DNA of 64,000 bases from Pseudomonas fulva 12-X (GTDB lineage: Bacteria > Pseudomonadota > Gammaproteobacteria > Pseudomonadales > Pseudomonadaceae). Position numbers and translations under genes: made by a program. The stretch spans positions 1,240,001-1,304,000 of the forward strand of contig NC_015556.1 in the NCBI RefSeq assembly GCF_000213805.1. The letters run 5' to 3'. The notes under the pieces are model-generated. The model was given only the letters and a program-made list of their open reading frames with translations. It was not told the DNA's origin and made no database searches. Below, piece by piece: positions 10,201 to 18,770 of this stretch; positions within the stretch are counted from its first letter, which is position 1, and every line of letters begins with the position of its first letter.

Positions 10201-10691
10201 GCCTGATTGGCTCCTCTGATGGCGCCAAGTACCGGCGTTTCGCCCAGGGCCTGACCCTCGGTCATCTGGTGCATCTGGCCAATGGGCAGTTGCAGCGTCT
10301 GCACGGCCGTTACCAGCTGGCGCGCAAATCTCTCGGCGAGCTGGAGCTGGAAGTCATCGACACCTGGCAGGGCGATGTGGCGCGCGACACCCGCACCTTG
10401 TCCGGTGGCGAGAGCTTTCTGGTCAGCCTGGCGCTGGCCCTGGCGCTGTCCGATCTGGTCAGCCACAAGACGCGCATCGACTCGCTGTTCCTGGACGAAG
10501 GCTTCGGCACTCTGGACGGCGAAACCCTGGAGGTGGCCCTCGATGCCCTGGACAATCTCAACGCCAGCGGCAAGATGATCGGCGTGATCAGCCACGTCGA
10601 GGCGCTCAAGGAGCGTGTTGCCGTGCAGCTTAAGGTCAACAAAGGTGTAGGTATGGGCTACAGCACGCTGGAGAAACACTATGCAGTTTAG
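7278..10691 (+). CDS. sbcC: Exonuclease SbcC (Rad50-like ATPase)
   Basis: A 1137-residue SMC-like ATPase subunit of the SbcCD nuclease that works on hairpins, palindromes and broken ends. Walker A GPTGAGKT is at 37-44. Very long Gln/Ala-rich coiled-coil arms flank the zinc hook CPLC at 547-550. The C-terminal lobe has the ABC signature LSGGE (1041) and Walker B LFLDEGFGTLD (Asp1073). The length is normal for the family. Its partner sbcD ends 6.7 kb upstream, so the usual overlapping sbcDC operon is broken and sbcC must have its own promoter in 7128-7277. The last 11 bases overlap the next gene. Confidence 0.97.
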   Translation: MKILSLRLKNLNSLKGEWKIDFTAEPFASNGLFAITGPTGAGKTTLLDAICLALYHRTPRMDKVGGENELMTRHTAECLAEVEFAVKGQGYRAFWSQRRARDKADGALQGAKAELAKLDGEIITDKLSEKPKEVERLTGLDFGRFTKSMLLAQGGFAAFLEASANQRAELLEELTGTDIYGQISQRVFEQTREVRNQLDQLRARAEGVELLADEQRQALADEAAQLAVEEGETQQACAEATRQRQWLTDLTRAEEQTAAATAQVDAAAQAERDAATELARLQLSEPAQRLQPLYQARRDAARALAANEEQQRNHQQELAQAQAQWRSSLEQATRASAALGLEKQQAVQRLEAECQALDAQLQASADHERLAAQLSGWQQAFQARDQACQSLASLQARQQAGAGQLQQFAGQLNGLAQSMQAAGQAKAEAERAVSEVEGRWQAALAGRSEVQWREHWQQVHTRGSALEQLAQLAERRNQLNQQRQRTATNLARQQQSLAQKEAERGALRERYREVKQRLADQEKLLEQEQRIRALETYRAQLQAHEPCPLCGATEHPAIAAYQALDVSATQSERDEARQTLEALTEQGQQLGSQVAALQTQVAQSQEQDQDLQRQLDTLASTWQRLGETLDPLPEDEQALAAAQTRQLTEHVEINATLKALDGLKIELERARQAANMASQKHQAAQNQQAAIEHERDLALAAQQALDEQLIAQGERLSALESDLAAQLAAFGHEMPQDGTAWLAARQAEATRWHDTQQRRQALAQQLPALQHQATEAEKQAQQWQGRWREAEGEPFAAALMEQAAARLETAQANWDSAERRCLELRITLEGIARQHQALREAEQAAAQQWQTALDGSPFADEAEFLGASLDDEQREQLQALKQRLEKAQTEARALQASAQAQLTALRAEPQTEHSATYLDEHLQSLQAILKQLGQRQGEIRGLLQGDDQRRLNQQALFEAIARQQGEYDSWQQLNSLIGSSDGAKYRRFAQGLTLGHLVHLANGQLQRLHGRYQLARKSLGELELEVIDTWQGDVARDTRTLSGGESFLVSLALALALSDLVSHKTRIDSLFLDEGFGTLDGETLEVALDALDNLNASGKMIGVISHVEALKERVAVQLKVNKGVGMGYSTLEKHYAV

Positions 10692-11145
10692 GGTTCTGAT
10701 TCTTTGTCTGTTAGTTGCTGGCGCAGCCCACGCCGAAGACGTACAGAAAGACCACGGCCTGCAGCCGATGGACGAGCGTGGCTGCGTGCTCGGCAATGCC
10801 GGCATGCAGGCGCCGACCCTGACCCTGATGGCCGCCGCTTACGGCGAGTCCGAGGCGCGCAAGGACATGGCGCTGAAGCAGATGAAACAGGCGCTGGAGG
10901 CCGGTTGCCCGGTCGACGAGCCGGACCAGATGGGCCTTTCCGCCCTCAATGGCGCCATCCTCTATGACGAGCCGGTGCTGGTGAAGCTGCTGCTCGAGCA
11001 CGGCGCCAACCCCAAGCGCAAGATCGTCAGCCCCAAGACCACCCTCAACGGCCTCGACTCCTTCGCCTTTCTCGACCTGCTCGACAAGCGCGACGGCAAG
11101 CGCGATCGCAAGGCCATTCGCAACCTGCTCAAGGCCAAGCGCTAG
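10681..11145 (+). CDS. Periplasmic ankyrin-repeat-like protein
   Basis: A 154-residue protein with a clear signal peptide (about 1-18, ending AHA). About two ankyrin-like units follow, the best being MGLSALNGAILYDEPVLVKLLLEHGANPK, and the C-terminus is basic. The start ATG lies inside the last codons of sbcC (11-bp overlap), so translation is probably coupled to sbcC. Small periplasmic ankyrin proteins are common in Pseudomonas and their partners are mostly unknown. A link to SbcCD is unlikely because this protein is exported while SbcCD is cytoplasmic. Confidence 0.8.
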   Translation: MQFRVLILCLLVAGAAHAEDVQKDHGLQPMDERGCVLGNAGMQAPTLTLMAAAYGESEARKDMALKQMKQALEAGCPVDEPDQMGLSALNGAILYDEPVLVKLLLEHGANPKRKIVSPKTTLNGLDSFAFLDLLDKRDGKRDRKAIRNLLKAKR

Positions 11146-11290
11146 CGTTTCGCTTGTGCCGCTGATGGTGTTTCGCGGCGGTTGCACATTCGGCGCGGAA
11201 CCATGTGGCGGGTAGGGCTATCTGTTGTAGGTATTTTTCCATCGCCCTGCAGGGGCGGTGCCTAGATTCCTTACCGATTCAGGGATGCCC

Positions 11291-12934
11291 ATGCATAGAC
11301 GTGACCTCCTCAAAGCCTCGATGATGATGGCCGCCGCCAGCGGCTTGCCGGCCAGCCTGTTCAGCCTGCACAGCTTCGCCAAGACCGCCGACGGCGAGGC
11401 CGAACCCTTCGACTTCAAGCAGTTGCAGGCGCGCGCCAAGAGCATGGCCGGCCAGGCCTACAAGAGCACCGCCGAGGTGCTGCCCAAGACTCTCGCCGAA
11501 CTCACGCCCCAGCAGTTCAACGCCATCCAGTACGACCCGGCTCATTCGCTGTGGAACGAGCTGGGCGGCCAGCTGGACGTGCAGTTCTTCCACGTCGGCA
11601 TGGGCTTTCGCCAGCCGGTGCGCATGCACGCCGTCGACCCCAAGACTCGCCAGGCCCGCGAGGTGCACTTCCGCCCCGAGCTGTTCGAGTACGGCAAGAG
11701 CGGCGTGGACGTGTCGCAGCTCAAGGGTGACCTGGGCTTTGCCGGCCTCAAAGTGTTCAAGCAACCGAACATCGCCAAGTACGACATCGTCTCGTTCCTC
11801 GGTGCCAGCTACTTCCGCGCGGTGGACAACACCGGCCAGTACGGCCTCTCGGCCCGCGGCATGGCCATCGATACCTTCAGCGACAAGCCGGAAGAATTCC
11901 CGGACTTCATCGAGTTCTGGTTCGAGACCCCGGCCAAGGATGCCACCCGCTTCGTGCTCTACGCATTGCTCGACTCGCCGAGCGCCACCGGCGCCTTCCG
12001 CTTCGATATCGACTGCCTGGAAGACCGCGTGGTGATGGATATCGACGCCCACATCAATGCCCGCAAGGCCATCAAGCAGCTGGGCATCACGCCGATGACC
12101 AGCATGTTCTCCTGCGGCGGCCATGAGCGGCGCATGTGCGACTTCATTGCCACGGCGATCCACGACAGCGACCGCCTGTCCATGTGGCGCGGCAACGGCG
12201 AGTGGGTCTGCCGGCCGCTCAACAACCCGGAAAAACTGCAGTTCAACGCTTTCGCCGATACCAACCCGAAAGGCTTCGGCCTGGTGCAGTTCGACCACGA
12301 CTTCAAGTCCTACCAGGACACCGTGGTGTGGTACAGCCGTCGCCCGAGCCTGTGGGTCGAGCCGACCACCCAGTGGGGCGAGGGCAGCATCGACCTGCTG
12401 GAGATTCCCACCACCGGCGAGACCATGGACAACATCGTCTGCTTCTGGAACCCCAAGCAGACCATCGAGCCCGGCACCTCGCTGAACTTCGGCTACAAAC
12501 TGCACTGGGCAGCGCTGCCGCCGGTCAAACCGACCCTGGCTCAGGTGCATGGCACCCGCTCCGGCATGGGCGGTTTCACCCTTGGCTGGGCGCCGGGCGA
12601 GCACTGGCCGAAAGTCTGGGCGCGGCGTTTCGCCATCGATTTCGCCGGCGGCCCGCTGGCCAAAATGGATGCCAAGGCTCAGGTCGAGGTAGTGGTCGAA
12701 GCTTCCCATGGCGAGGCCAAGGATTTCAGCATCCTGGCCCTGTACCCGGAGATCGAAGGCTTCCGCGCGCAGTTCGACTGGTTCCCCACCAGCGACAGCG
12801 TCGAGCCGGTGAACATGCGCGCCTACCTGCGCCGCGTCGACAACAAGGAAGTGCTCAGCGAAACCTGGCTGTACCAGTACTTCCCGCCGGCGCCGGCGGA
12901 GCGCCGTTACCCGGATTGGAAATCGGATAGCTGA
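11291..12934 (+). CDS. opgD: Glucans biosynthesis protein D (OpgD/MdoD)
   Basis: A 547-residue periplasmic protein of the OpgG/OpgD family that shapes osmoregulated periplasmic glucans. The N-terminus [17 protein letters not shown] is a twin-arginine signal, which distinguishes OpgD from Sec-exported OpgG. The body has family motifs such as [22 protein letters not shown] and the C-terminal [10 protein letters not shown]. Three in-frame ATGs exist; 11291 is chosen because AGGG lies six bases upstream and the twin-arginine motif then sits at the extreme N-terminus. No opgH homologue lies beside it. Confidence 0.94.
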   Translation: MHRRDLLKASMMMAAASGLPASLFSLHSFAKTADGEAEPFDFKQLQARAKSMAGQAYKSTAEVLPKTLAELTPQQFNAIQYDPAHSLWNELGGQLDVQFFHVGMGFRQPVRMHAVDPKTRQAREVHFRPELFEYGKSGVDVSQLKGDLGFAGLKVFKQPNIAKYDIVSFLGASYFRAVDNTGQYGLSARGMAIDTFSDKPEEFPDFIEFWFETPAKDATRFVLYALLDSPSATGAFRFDIDCLEDRVVMDIDAHINARKAIKQLGITPMTSMFSCGGHERRMCDFIATAIHDSDRLSMWRGNGEWVCRPLNNPEKLQFNAFADTNPKGFGLVQFDHDFKSYQDTVVWYSRRPSLWVEPTTQWGEGSIDLLEIPTTGETMDNIVCFWNPKQTIEPGTSLNFGYKLHWAALPPVKPTLAQVHGTRSGMGGFTLGWAPGEHWPKVWARRFAIDFAGGPLAKMDAKAQVEVVVEASHGEAKDFSILALYPEIEGFRAQFDWFPTSDSVEPVNMRAYLRRVDNKEVLSETWLYQYFPPAPAERRYPDWKSDS

Positions 12935-13035
12935 TCGAGCGAGCAGGGCAGGCGCTTCCTTTGGGCAGCGCGCTGCCCACGCTCCTGGCCGGGCTGATAG
13001 ACTGGCGCACTTTTCCCGATTCCAAGAAGTGCGCC

Positions 13036-13587
13036 ATGGCCCTGCCGTCCACAACCTACAAGGTCGATCTCAACCTCACCGATATCGACCGCAACATCTA
13101 TGAAAGCCTGCGCTTCACCGTGGCCCGCCATCCCTCGGAAACCGAGGAGCGCCTGGCGTCGCGGTTGATCGCCTATGCGCTGTTCTATCAGGAAAACCTC
13201 GCCTTTGGCCGTGGCCTGTCGGACGTCGACGAGCCGGCGCTGTGGGAAAAGAGCCTGGATGGCCGTGTGCTGCACTGGATCGAAGTCGGCCAGCCGGACA
13301 GCGAGCGCATCACCTGGTGCTCGCGGCGCACCGAGAAATTCAGCCTGGTGGCCTATGGCAACCTGCGCGTCTGGCAGAGCAAATGCCTGGACCCGGTGCG
13401 CAGCCTGAAGAACATCAACGTTGTCGCCCTCGGTCAGGAGGCCCTGGCCGAGCTGTCCCAAGATCTGCCGCGTTCGCTTTCCTGGAGCGTGATGATCAGC
13501 GACGGCGAGCTATTCGTCACCGACGAGCGCGGCCAGCACGAAATCCCGGTGGAATGGCTGGCCGGCGAGCGCGAACTGAGCAACTGA
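13036..13587 (+). CDS. yaeQ: YaeQ family protein
   Basis: A 183-residue protein of the YaeQ family (PD-(D/E)XK nuclease-like fold, function unsettled). It covers the whole family from STTYKVDLNLTDIDRNIYE to the C-terminal HEIPVEWL. The length agrees with E. coli YaeQ (about 181). The frame is open upstream, but the ATG at 13036 gives the family N-terminus and has an AAGAAG upstream. It lies 67 bp before recJ in the same direction, so the two may share a transcript. Confidence 0.92.
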   Translation: MALPSTTYKVDLNLTDIDRNIYESLRFTVARHPSETEERLASRLIAYALFYQENLAFGRGLSDVDEPALWEKSLDGRVLHWIEVGQPDSERITWCSRRTEKFSLVAYGNLRVWQSKCLDPVRSLKNINVVALGQEALAELSQDLPRSLSWSVMISDGELFVTDERGQHEIPVEWLAGERELSN

Positions 13588-13654
13588 TGCAAACCGGCCC
13601 GGCACTGCCGGGCATCGGCCCCCGAGTCAACCGCACGAGTAGAAAACCACGTCC

Positions 13655-15367
13655 ATGCGTATCGAGTCCCGCCCGCTTCCCGATTCACTGCCCGACCTGG
13701 GCAACCTGCCGCCCCTGTTGACCCGCCTTTACGCAGCACGCGGGGTGCGCTCGGCAGTGGAGCTGGAAAAGGGCCTGGCGCGGCTGATCCCGTTCACCCA
13801 GCTCAAAGGTATCGAGGCGGCGGTCGAGTTGCTGGTCGAGGGCCTTCAGCAACGCCAGCGCATGCTGATCGTCGGCGACTTCGATGCCGATGGCGCCACC
13901 GCCAGCAGCGTCGGCATGCTCGGCCTGCGTATGCTGGGCGCCGCTCACGTCGATTACCTGGTGCCCAACCGCTTCGAGTACGGCTATGGCTTGACCCCGG
14001 AAATCGTCGCCGTGGCGCTGAGTCGCGAGCCCGACCTGCTGATCACCGTGGATAACGGCATCTCCAGCATCGAAGGCGTGGCGGCGGCCAAGGCGGCCGG
14101 GCTCAAGGTGCTGGTCACCGACCATCACCTGCCGGGCCACGAGTTGCCGGCGGCCGATGCCATCGTCAATCCCAACCAGCCGGGCTGCACGTTCCCGAGC
14201 AAGTCCCTGGCTGGCGTCGGGGTGATTTTTTACGTGCTGCTGGCGCTGCGTGCGCGGCTGCGCGAACTGGGCTGGTTCACTGCCGAGCGGCCCGAGCCGA
14301 ACCTGGGCGAGCTGCTTGACTTGGTCGCCCTGGGCAGCGTCGCCGACGTGGTGCCGCTGGACGCCAACAACCGCATCCTGGTGCACCAGGGCCTGGCGCG
14401 TATTCGCGCCGGTCGCGCGCGCCCTGGGTTGCGTGCGCTGTTGGAAGTAGCCGGCAAGCAGCACGGGCGGATTACTTCGACCGACCTGGGCTTCATCCTT
14501 GGTCCGCGCCTGAATGCGGCGGGGCGTCTGGATGACATGAGCCTGGGCATCGAGTGCCTGCTCTGCGAAGACGAAGCCCTGGCCCGCGACATGGCCGTGC
14601 AACTCGACCAGCTCAACCAGGACCGCAAGGCCATCGAGCAGGGCATGCAGCGCGAGGCCCTGGCCCAGCTCAAGGACCTGCCGCTGGAAAACCTGCCGTT
14701 CGGCCTGTGCTTATTCGAAGCGGACTGGCACCAGGGCGTGATCGGCATCCTTGCCTCGCGCCTTAAAGAGCGCTACCACCGCCCGACCATCGCCTTCGCC
14801 GATGCCGGGGAGGGCATGCTCAAGGGCTCGGCGCGTTCTGTGCCGGGCTTTCATATCCGCGACGCGCTGGACGCCGTGGCCTCCCGTCACCCTGGGCTGA
14901 TCAGCAAATTCGGCGGCCACGCCATGGCTGCCGGCCTGTCGCTGCCGGCCGAGCACTTCGAGACCTTCGCCAGGGCCTTCGACGATGAAGTGCGTCGCCA
15001 GCTCTGCGAGGACGACCTGACCGGCCGGCTGCTTTCCGATGGCGTGCTGAGCATCGACGAATTCAACCTGCCGCTGGCCCGTGAACTGCGTAATGCCGGC
15101 CCCTGGGGGCAGCATTTCCCCGAGCCGCTGTTCCACGGCGCCTTCCAGCTGGTGCAGCAGCGCATCGTCGGCGAGCGTCACCTCAAGGTGGTGCTCAAGA
15201 GCGAGTGCGGCAGCGTTCAGCTCGATGGCATCGCCTTTGGCGTCGACCGCGAAGTGTGGCCCAACCCGACCGTGCGCTGGGTCGAGCTGGCATACAAACT
15301 CGATGTAAACGAGTTCCGTGGTCAGGAGTCCGTTCAGTTGCTTATCTCCCACCTGGCACCGCGCTAG
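13655..15367 (+). CDS. recJ: Single-stranded-DNA-specific exonuclease RecJ
   Basis: A 570-residue 5'-3' ssDNA exonuclease of the RecF repair pathway and mismatch repair. DHH-phosphoesterase motifs are visible: motif I GDFDADGA (from residue 74), ITVDNGISS, and the family-naming DHH at 156-158. The DHHA1 domain carries KFGGHAMAAG, and a C-terminal OB-fold region follows. The length is normal. The gene is followed immediately by a MITE-like repeat with no obvious terminator of its own. Confidence 0.97.
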   Translation: MRIESRPLPDSLPDLGNLPPLLTRLYAARGVRSAVELEKGLARLIPFTQLKGIEAAVELLVEGLQQRQRMLIVGDFDADGATASSVGMLGLRMLGAAHVDYLVPNRFEYGYGLTPEIVAVALSREPDLLITVDNGISSIEGVAAAKAAGLKVLVTDHHLPGHELPAADAIVNPNQPGCTFPSKSLAGVGVIFYVLLALRARLRELGWFTAERPEPNLGELLDLVALGSVADVVPLDANNRILVHQGLARIRAGRARPGLRALLEVAGKQHGRITSTDLGFILGPRLNAAGRLDDMSLGIECLLCEDEALARDMAVQLDQLNQDRKAIEQGMQREALAQLKDLPLENLPFGLCLFEADWHQGVIGILASRLKERYHRPTIAFADAGEGMLKGSARSVPGFHIRDALDAVASRHPGLISKFGGHAMAAGLSLPAEHFETFARAFDDEVRRQLCEDDLTGRLLSDGVLSIDEFNLPLARELRNAGPWGQHFPEPLFHGAFQLVQQRIVGERHLKVVLKSECGSVQLDGIAFGVDREVWPNPTVRWVELAYKLDVNEFRGQESVQLLISHLAPR

Positions 15368-15371
15368 CCGA

Positions 15372-15591
15372 CCGTTAAAAACTACCTGCGTTGCCATCGC
15401 TGCGTTGAAAGCGAACTCAGAGAGCCGCTTGCGGCTAACGTGCTTTAGCGCGGCCCGAAGGGCGAGCGAAGCGAGTCATGCTCATGTACAAAAGTACAGT
15501 CGCCCGCGACCCCGGCCGCTTCCTCGCACGCTTTTGCGGGGCCACCATCGGCCTTGCGCTGGCTGCCTCGCCTACGTTTTTTAACGGCCTG
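15372..15591 (-). repeat. MITE-like interspersed element, copy A
   Basis: A 220-bp non-coding element between recJ and the DUF533 gene. Read on the minus strand, its first ~60 bases (CAGGCCGTTAAAAAACGTAG...) match the start of the element at 56477-56638 almost base for base, and its last ~40 bases match that element's end. The middle is different. The ends form imperfect terminal inverted repeats. The centre holds a GTACTTTTGTAC hairpin within 20 bases identical to the fragment at 54741-54760. It fills most of the 359-bp gap. Confidence 0.72.
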
Positions 15592-15726
15592 CTGGTTCAA
15601 GTTTGAGCGGCGTCTCTTTCGGCGTCCGCTGGTTGATTGTTGCGCGCAATATCCTGACGCAATCTGTAACCGACGGCGGCCAGGCTTCGCAGTAGATTCA
15701 TCCGTTCCGAATCCTTGGAGACGTCC

Positions 15727-16449
15727 ATGAATACGCGTGGCTTGCTCGATCAACTGCTCAAGTCCGGGCAGCAATTGCTGCAACAGAAAACCGCTGGTAA
15801 ATCCTCATCCGGCCTGGGCGACGCCCTGGGTGGCCTGCTTGGTAATGCTGGTAAGAGCTCTGGCGGCGGTAGCGATCTGGGCTCGATGCTCAAGGGCGCT
15901 GGCGGCGGTGCGGCGCTGGCCATGCTGCTGGGCAACAAGCGCGTCCGCAAGGTCGGTGGCAAGGTGGCGATCTATGGCGGCCTGGCCGCCCTCGGCGTGA
16001 TCGCCTACAAGGCTTACGGCAACTGGCAGGCCAAGCAGGCTGGCGCTCCCAAGGGTGAGCCGCAGACCATCGATCGACTGCCGGCGCCCGAGGTGGAGCT
16101 GCACAGCCAGGGCATCCTCAAGGCGCTGGTCGCCGCGGCCAAGGCCGATGGGCATGTCGATGAACGTGAGCGCGAGCTGATCGAAGGCGAGTTCAGCAAG
16201 CTGGCCAGTGATAGCGAAACACAGCATTGGCTGCATGCCGAGCTGAACAAACCGCTGGACCCAGCCGAGGTGGCGCGCGCCGCCAGCACGCCGGAAATGG
16301 CCGCGGAAATGTACGTGGCCAGCGTGCTGATGGTCGACGAGGAACACTTCATGGAACGCGCCTACCTGGACGAGCTGGCCCGCCACCTCAAGCTCGACCC
16401 GGCCCTCAAGGCCGAACTCGAAGCTCAGGTCCGCCAGGACCTTCAGTAA
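15727..16449 (+). CDS. DUF533 / TerB-like inner-membrane protein (YebE family)
   Basis: A 240-residue protein. The N-terminal third is low-complexity Gly/Ser/Leu ([20 protein letters not shown]). A hydrophobic segment at about 78-98 ([19 protein letters not shown]) is followed by a helical TerB-like domain, with [18 protein letters not shown]. This is the DUF533/YebE family; its biochemical role is not established. The ATG at 15727 follows GGAG at 6 bases and is preferred to the ATG 12 bases earlier. A GC-rich inverted repeat (CTGCCGG/CCGGCAG, 16464-16491) lies just downstream but lacks a T-run. Confidence 0.88.
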   Translation: MNTRGLLDQLLKSGQQLLQQKTAGKSSSGLGDALGGLLGNAGKSSGGGSDLGSMLKGAGGGAALAMLLGNKRVRKVGGKVAIYGGLAALGVIAYKAYGNWQAKQAGAPKGEPQTIDRLPAPEVELHSQGILKALVAAAKADGHVDERERELIEGEFSKLASDSETQHWLHAELNKPLDPAEVARAASTPEMAAEMYVASVLMVDEEHFMERAYLDELARHLKLDPALKAELEAQVRQDLQ

Positions 16450-16636
16450 CCGTTCGAATCTGTCTGCCGGCGGCCCCTGGCTGTCCGGCAGTAGTCCCCA
16501 TTCTCCCTCTGCATGTCCGGGCGCCTGTTCTACAGTAAATAGGCCCGCTCTAGCTTGCGCTGCATCCACAACGCCCCTAGAGTCCGGCAGCATGAGCTGG
16601 AGGCGCTGCCCTGCGGCGGATCAGGAATATCGGCAG

Positions 16637-18271
16637 ATGGGGTTGAATGTGAAGAACTGGACTGTTCGCCAGCGTATCCAGGCAAGTTTTGCGGTCATCA
16701 TCGCCATCATGTTGTTGATGGCCGCGGCGTCGTTCGAGCGGCTGGTGCGCGTCGACAGCAGCGCCAATCGTCTGCTCGGCGATGCGATGCCCGGCATGTT
16801 CAACATCACCCAGGTGCGCAGCGTCTGGACGGAAATCTTTCATCAGACCACCGTTCTGGTGAGCATCAAGGACCAGCATGTCTTTTCCGATGCCGAGCGC
16901 CTTTCACTGAAACAGGCCAGCGACAAGCTGGCTGAAACCATCGACGAATACCGCCAAACCATTCGCAGCGACGAGGACCGCAATGCCCTGGACAGCTTCG
17001 AGCAGACCCGTGCGCTGTTCGCCGAGCAGCAGGCCGTCGTGCTGTCGCTCTATGAGCAGGGCCGTGCTGGCGAGGCACGCGCCAAGCTGGCTGGCGATCT
17101 GACCGATACCTGGAATGCGGGGCGCACCCACCTGACCCAGATGATCGAGCTCAACCGCAACGTGGCCTATGCCGAGGGCGAAGAGATCGTCAAAGCGGTC
17201 AATCGTGCCGAAGTGAGCATGGCGATTTCCGTGTTGCTGGCAATCGTTGCCGCGTTCGTGTGTGGCTACTTCCTGATGCAGGCCATCACCCGCCCGGTGC
17301 AGCAGGTGGTCGACACCCTGCAGCAGCTGGCCAGCGGCGACCTGACCGCACGCCTGAACCTGGGGCGGCGCGACGAGTTCAACGCCATCGAAACCGGCTT
17401 CAACGGCATGGCCGAAGAGATCAAGGCGCTGGTCGCCCAGGCGCAGCGCTCGGCCGTGCAGGTCACCACCTCGGTGACCGAGATCGCTGCCACCTCCAAG
17501 CAGCAGCAGGCCACCGCCACCGAAACGGCTGCCACCACCACGGAAATCGGCGCCACCTCGCGGGAAATCGCCGCGACCTCGCGGGATCTGGTACGCACCA
17601 TGACCGAGGTGTCCGGCGCTGCCGAACAGACTTCCACCCTGGCCGGCGCCGGACAACTGGGCCTGGCACGCATGGAAGACACCATGCACCAGGTGATGAA
17701 CGCCGCCGAACTGGTCAATGCCAAGCTGGCGATCCTCAACGAGAAGGCCGGCAACATCAATCACGTGGTCACCACCATCGTCAAAGTGGCGGATCAGACC
17801 AACCTGCTATCGCTCAATGCCGCCATCGAGGCCGAGAAGGCCGGCGAGTACGGTCGCGGCTTCGCGGTGGTGGCCACCGAAGTGCGTCGCCTGGCCGACC
17901 AGACGGCGGTGGCGACCTACGACATCGAACAGATGGTGCGCGAGATCCAGTCGGCGGTATCCGCTGGCGTGATGGGCATGGACCGTTTCTCCGAAGAAGT
18001 GCGCCGCGGTATCGCCGAGGTCGGCCAGGTCGGCGAGCAACTGGCGCAGATCATCCATCAGGTGCAGGCCCTGGCGCCGCGCGTGCTGATGGTCAACGAA
18101 GGCATGCAGGCGCAATCCACCGGCGCCGAACAGATCAACCAGGCGCTGGTGCAGCTCAGCGAGGCGTCGGCGCAGACGGTCGAGTCGCTGCGCCAGGCCA
18201 GCGCCTCCATCGACGACCTCAACCTGGTGGCGAACGGTCTGCGCACCGGCGTCAGCCGCTTCAAGGTCTGA
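16637..18271 (+). CDS. wspA: WspA, membrane chemoreceptor of the Wsp surface-sensing system
   Basis: A 544-residue methyl-accepting protein with TM1 (about 15-35), a four-helix-type periplasmic domain, TM2 (about 197-218), HAMP, and a signalling domain containing [37 protein letters not shown]. The IEAEKAGE variant and the downstream gene order identify it as WspA. It receives surface-contact or envelope stress signals and activates the kinase WspE. The frame opens further upstream at 16592, but the ATG at 16637 gives the family start. It begins a seven-gene operon whose genes abut or overlap by 4-14 bp up to wspF. Confidence 0.95.
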   Translation: MGLNVKNWTVRQRIQASFAVIIAIMLLMAAASFERLVRVDSSANRLLGDAMPGMFNITQVRSVWTEIFHQTTVLVSIKDQHVFSDAERLSLKQASDKLAETIDEYRQTIRSDEDRNALDSFEQTRALFAEQQAVVLSLYEQGRAGEARAKLAGDLTDTWNAGRTHLTQMIELNRNVAYAEGEEIVKAVNRAEVSMAISVLLAIVAAFVCGYFLMQAITRPVQQVVDTLQQLASGDLTARLNLGRRDEFNAIETGFNGMAEEIKALVAQAQRSAVQVTTSVTEIAATSKQQQATATETAATTTEIGATSREIAATSRDLVRTMTEVSGAAEQTSTLAGAGQLGLARMEDTMHQVMNAAELVNAKLAILNEKAGNINHVVTTIVKVADQTNLLSLNAAIEAEKAGEYGRGFAVVATEVRRLADQTAVATYDIEQMVREIQSAVSAGVMGMDRFSEEVRRGIAEVGQVGEQLAQIIHQVQALAPRVLMVNEGMQAQSTGAEQINQALVQLSEASAQTVESLRQASASIDDLNLVANGLRTGVSRFKV

Positions 18272-18275
18272 ATCG

Positions 18276-18770
18276 ATGGCCGAGGTAGGCAGGCCTTCGC
18301 CGGGGCGGCGTAGCCAGGGGCAACTGTTCCTGCTGTTCAGTATGGGCAGCGATCGCTACGCCCTGGACGTTCACGAAGTGGTCGAGGTGCTGCCGCTGCG
18401 CCGCTGCAAGCAGATTCCTGCCGCGCCTGCGTGGGTGGCCGGGCTGTTCGTGTTTCGCGGCACGCCGGTGCCGGTGATCGACCTGACCGCCCACGCGCTC
18501 GGCCAGCCCGCCGTGGTGCGCACCAGCACCCGCCTGGTGGTGGTGCATTACCAGTCGCGCTGGCTGGGCCTGATTCTGGAACAGGCCAGCGACACCCTGC
18601 GCAGCCCTGCCGAAGCCTTTGTGGGCAGCGGCCTAGACCTGCCGAATGCCCGTTACCTGGGACCTGTGCTCAAATCCGAACAGGGTCTGGTACAGTGGGT
18701 GCGGGTTGGCGATCTGCTCGACGACAGCGTGCGCGAGTTGCTGTACGCGGCAGCGGAGGGCAGCCAATGA
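18276..18770 (+). CDS. wspB: WspB, CheW-like coupling protein
   Basis: A 164-residue CheW-domain protein (QLFLLFSMGSDRYALDVHEVVEVLP, VAGLFVFRGTPVPVIDL) that couples WspA to the WspE kinase. It starts 4 bp after wspA and its TGA overlaps the wspC start as ATGA, so translation is probably coupled. It is one of two CheW-like proteins in the operon, the other being WspD. Confidence 0.94.
   Translation: MAEVGRPSPGRRSQGQLFLLFSMGSDRYALDVHEVVEVLPLRRCKQIPAAPAWVAGLFVFRGTPVPVIDLTAHALGQPAVVRTSTRLVVVHYQSRWLGLILEQASDTLRSPAEAFVGSGLDLPNARYLGPVLKSEQGLVQWVRVGDLLDDSVRELLYAAAEGSQ

Noticed and set aside
9276..10805. 509-residue minus-strand frame
   Set aside because: Antisense of the sbcC coiled-coil arm; Leu/Gln-rich with no recognisable fold.
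11279..13054. 591-residue minus-strand frame
   Set aside because: Antisense of opgD, which has clear family motifs and a Tat signal on the plus strand.
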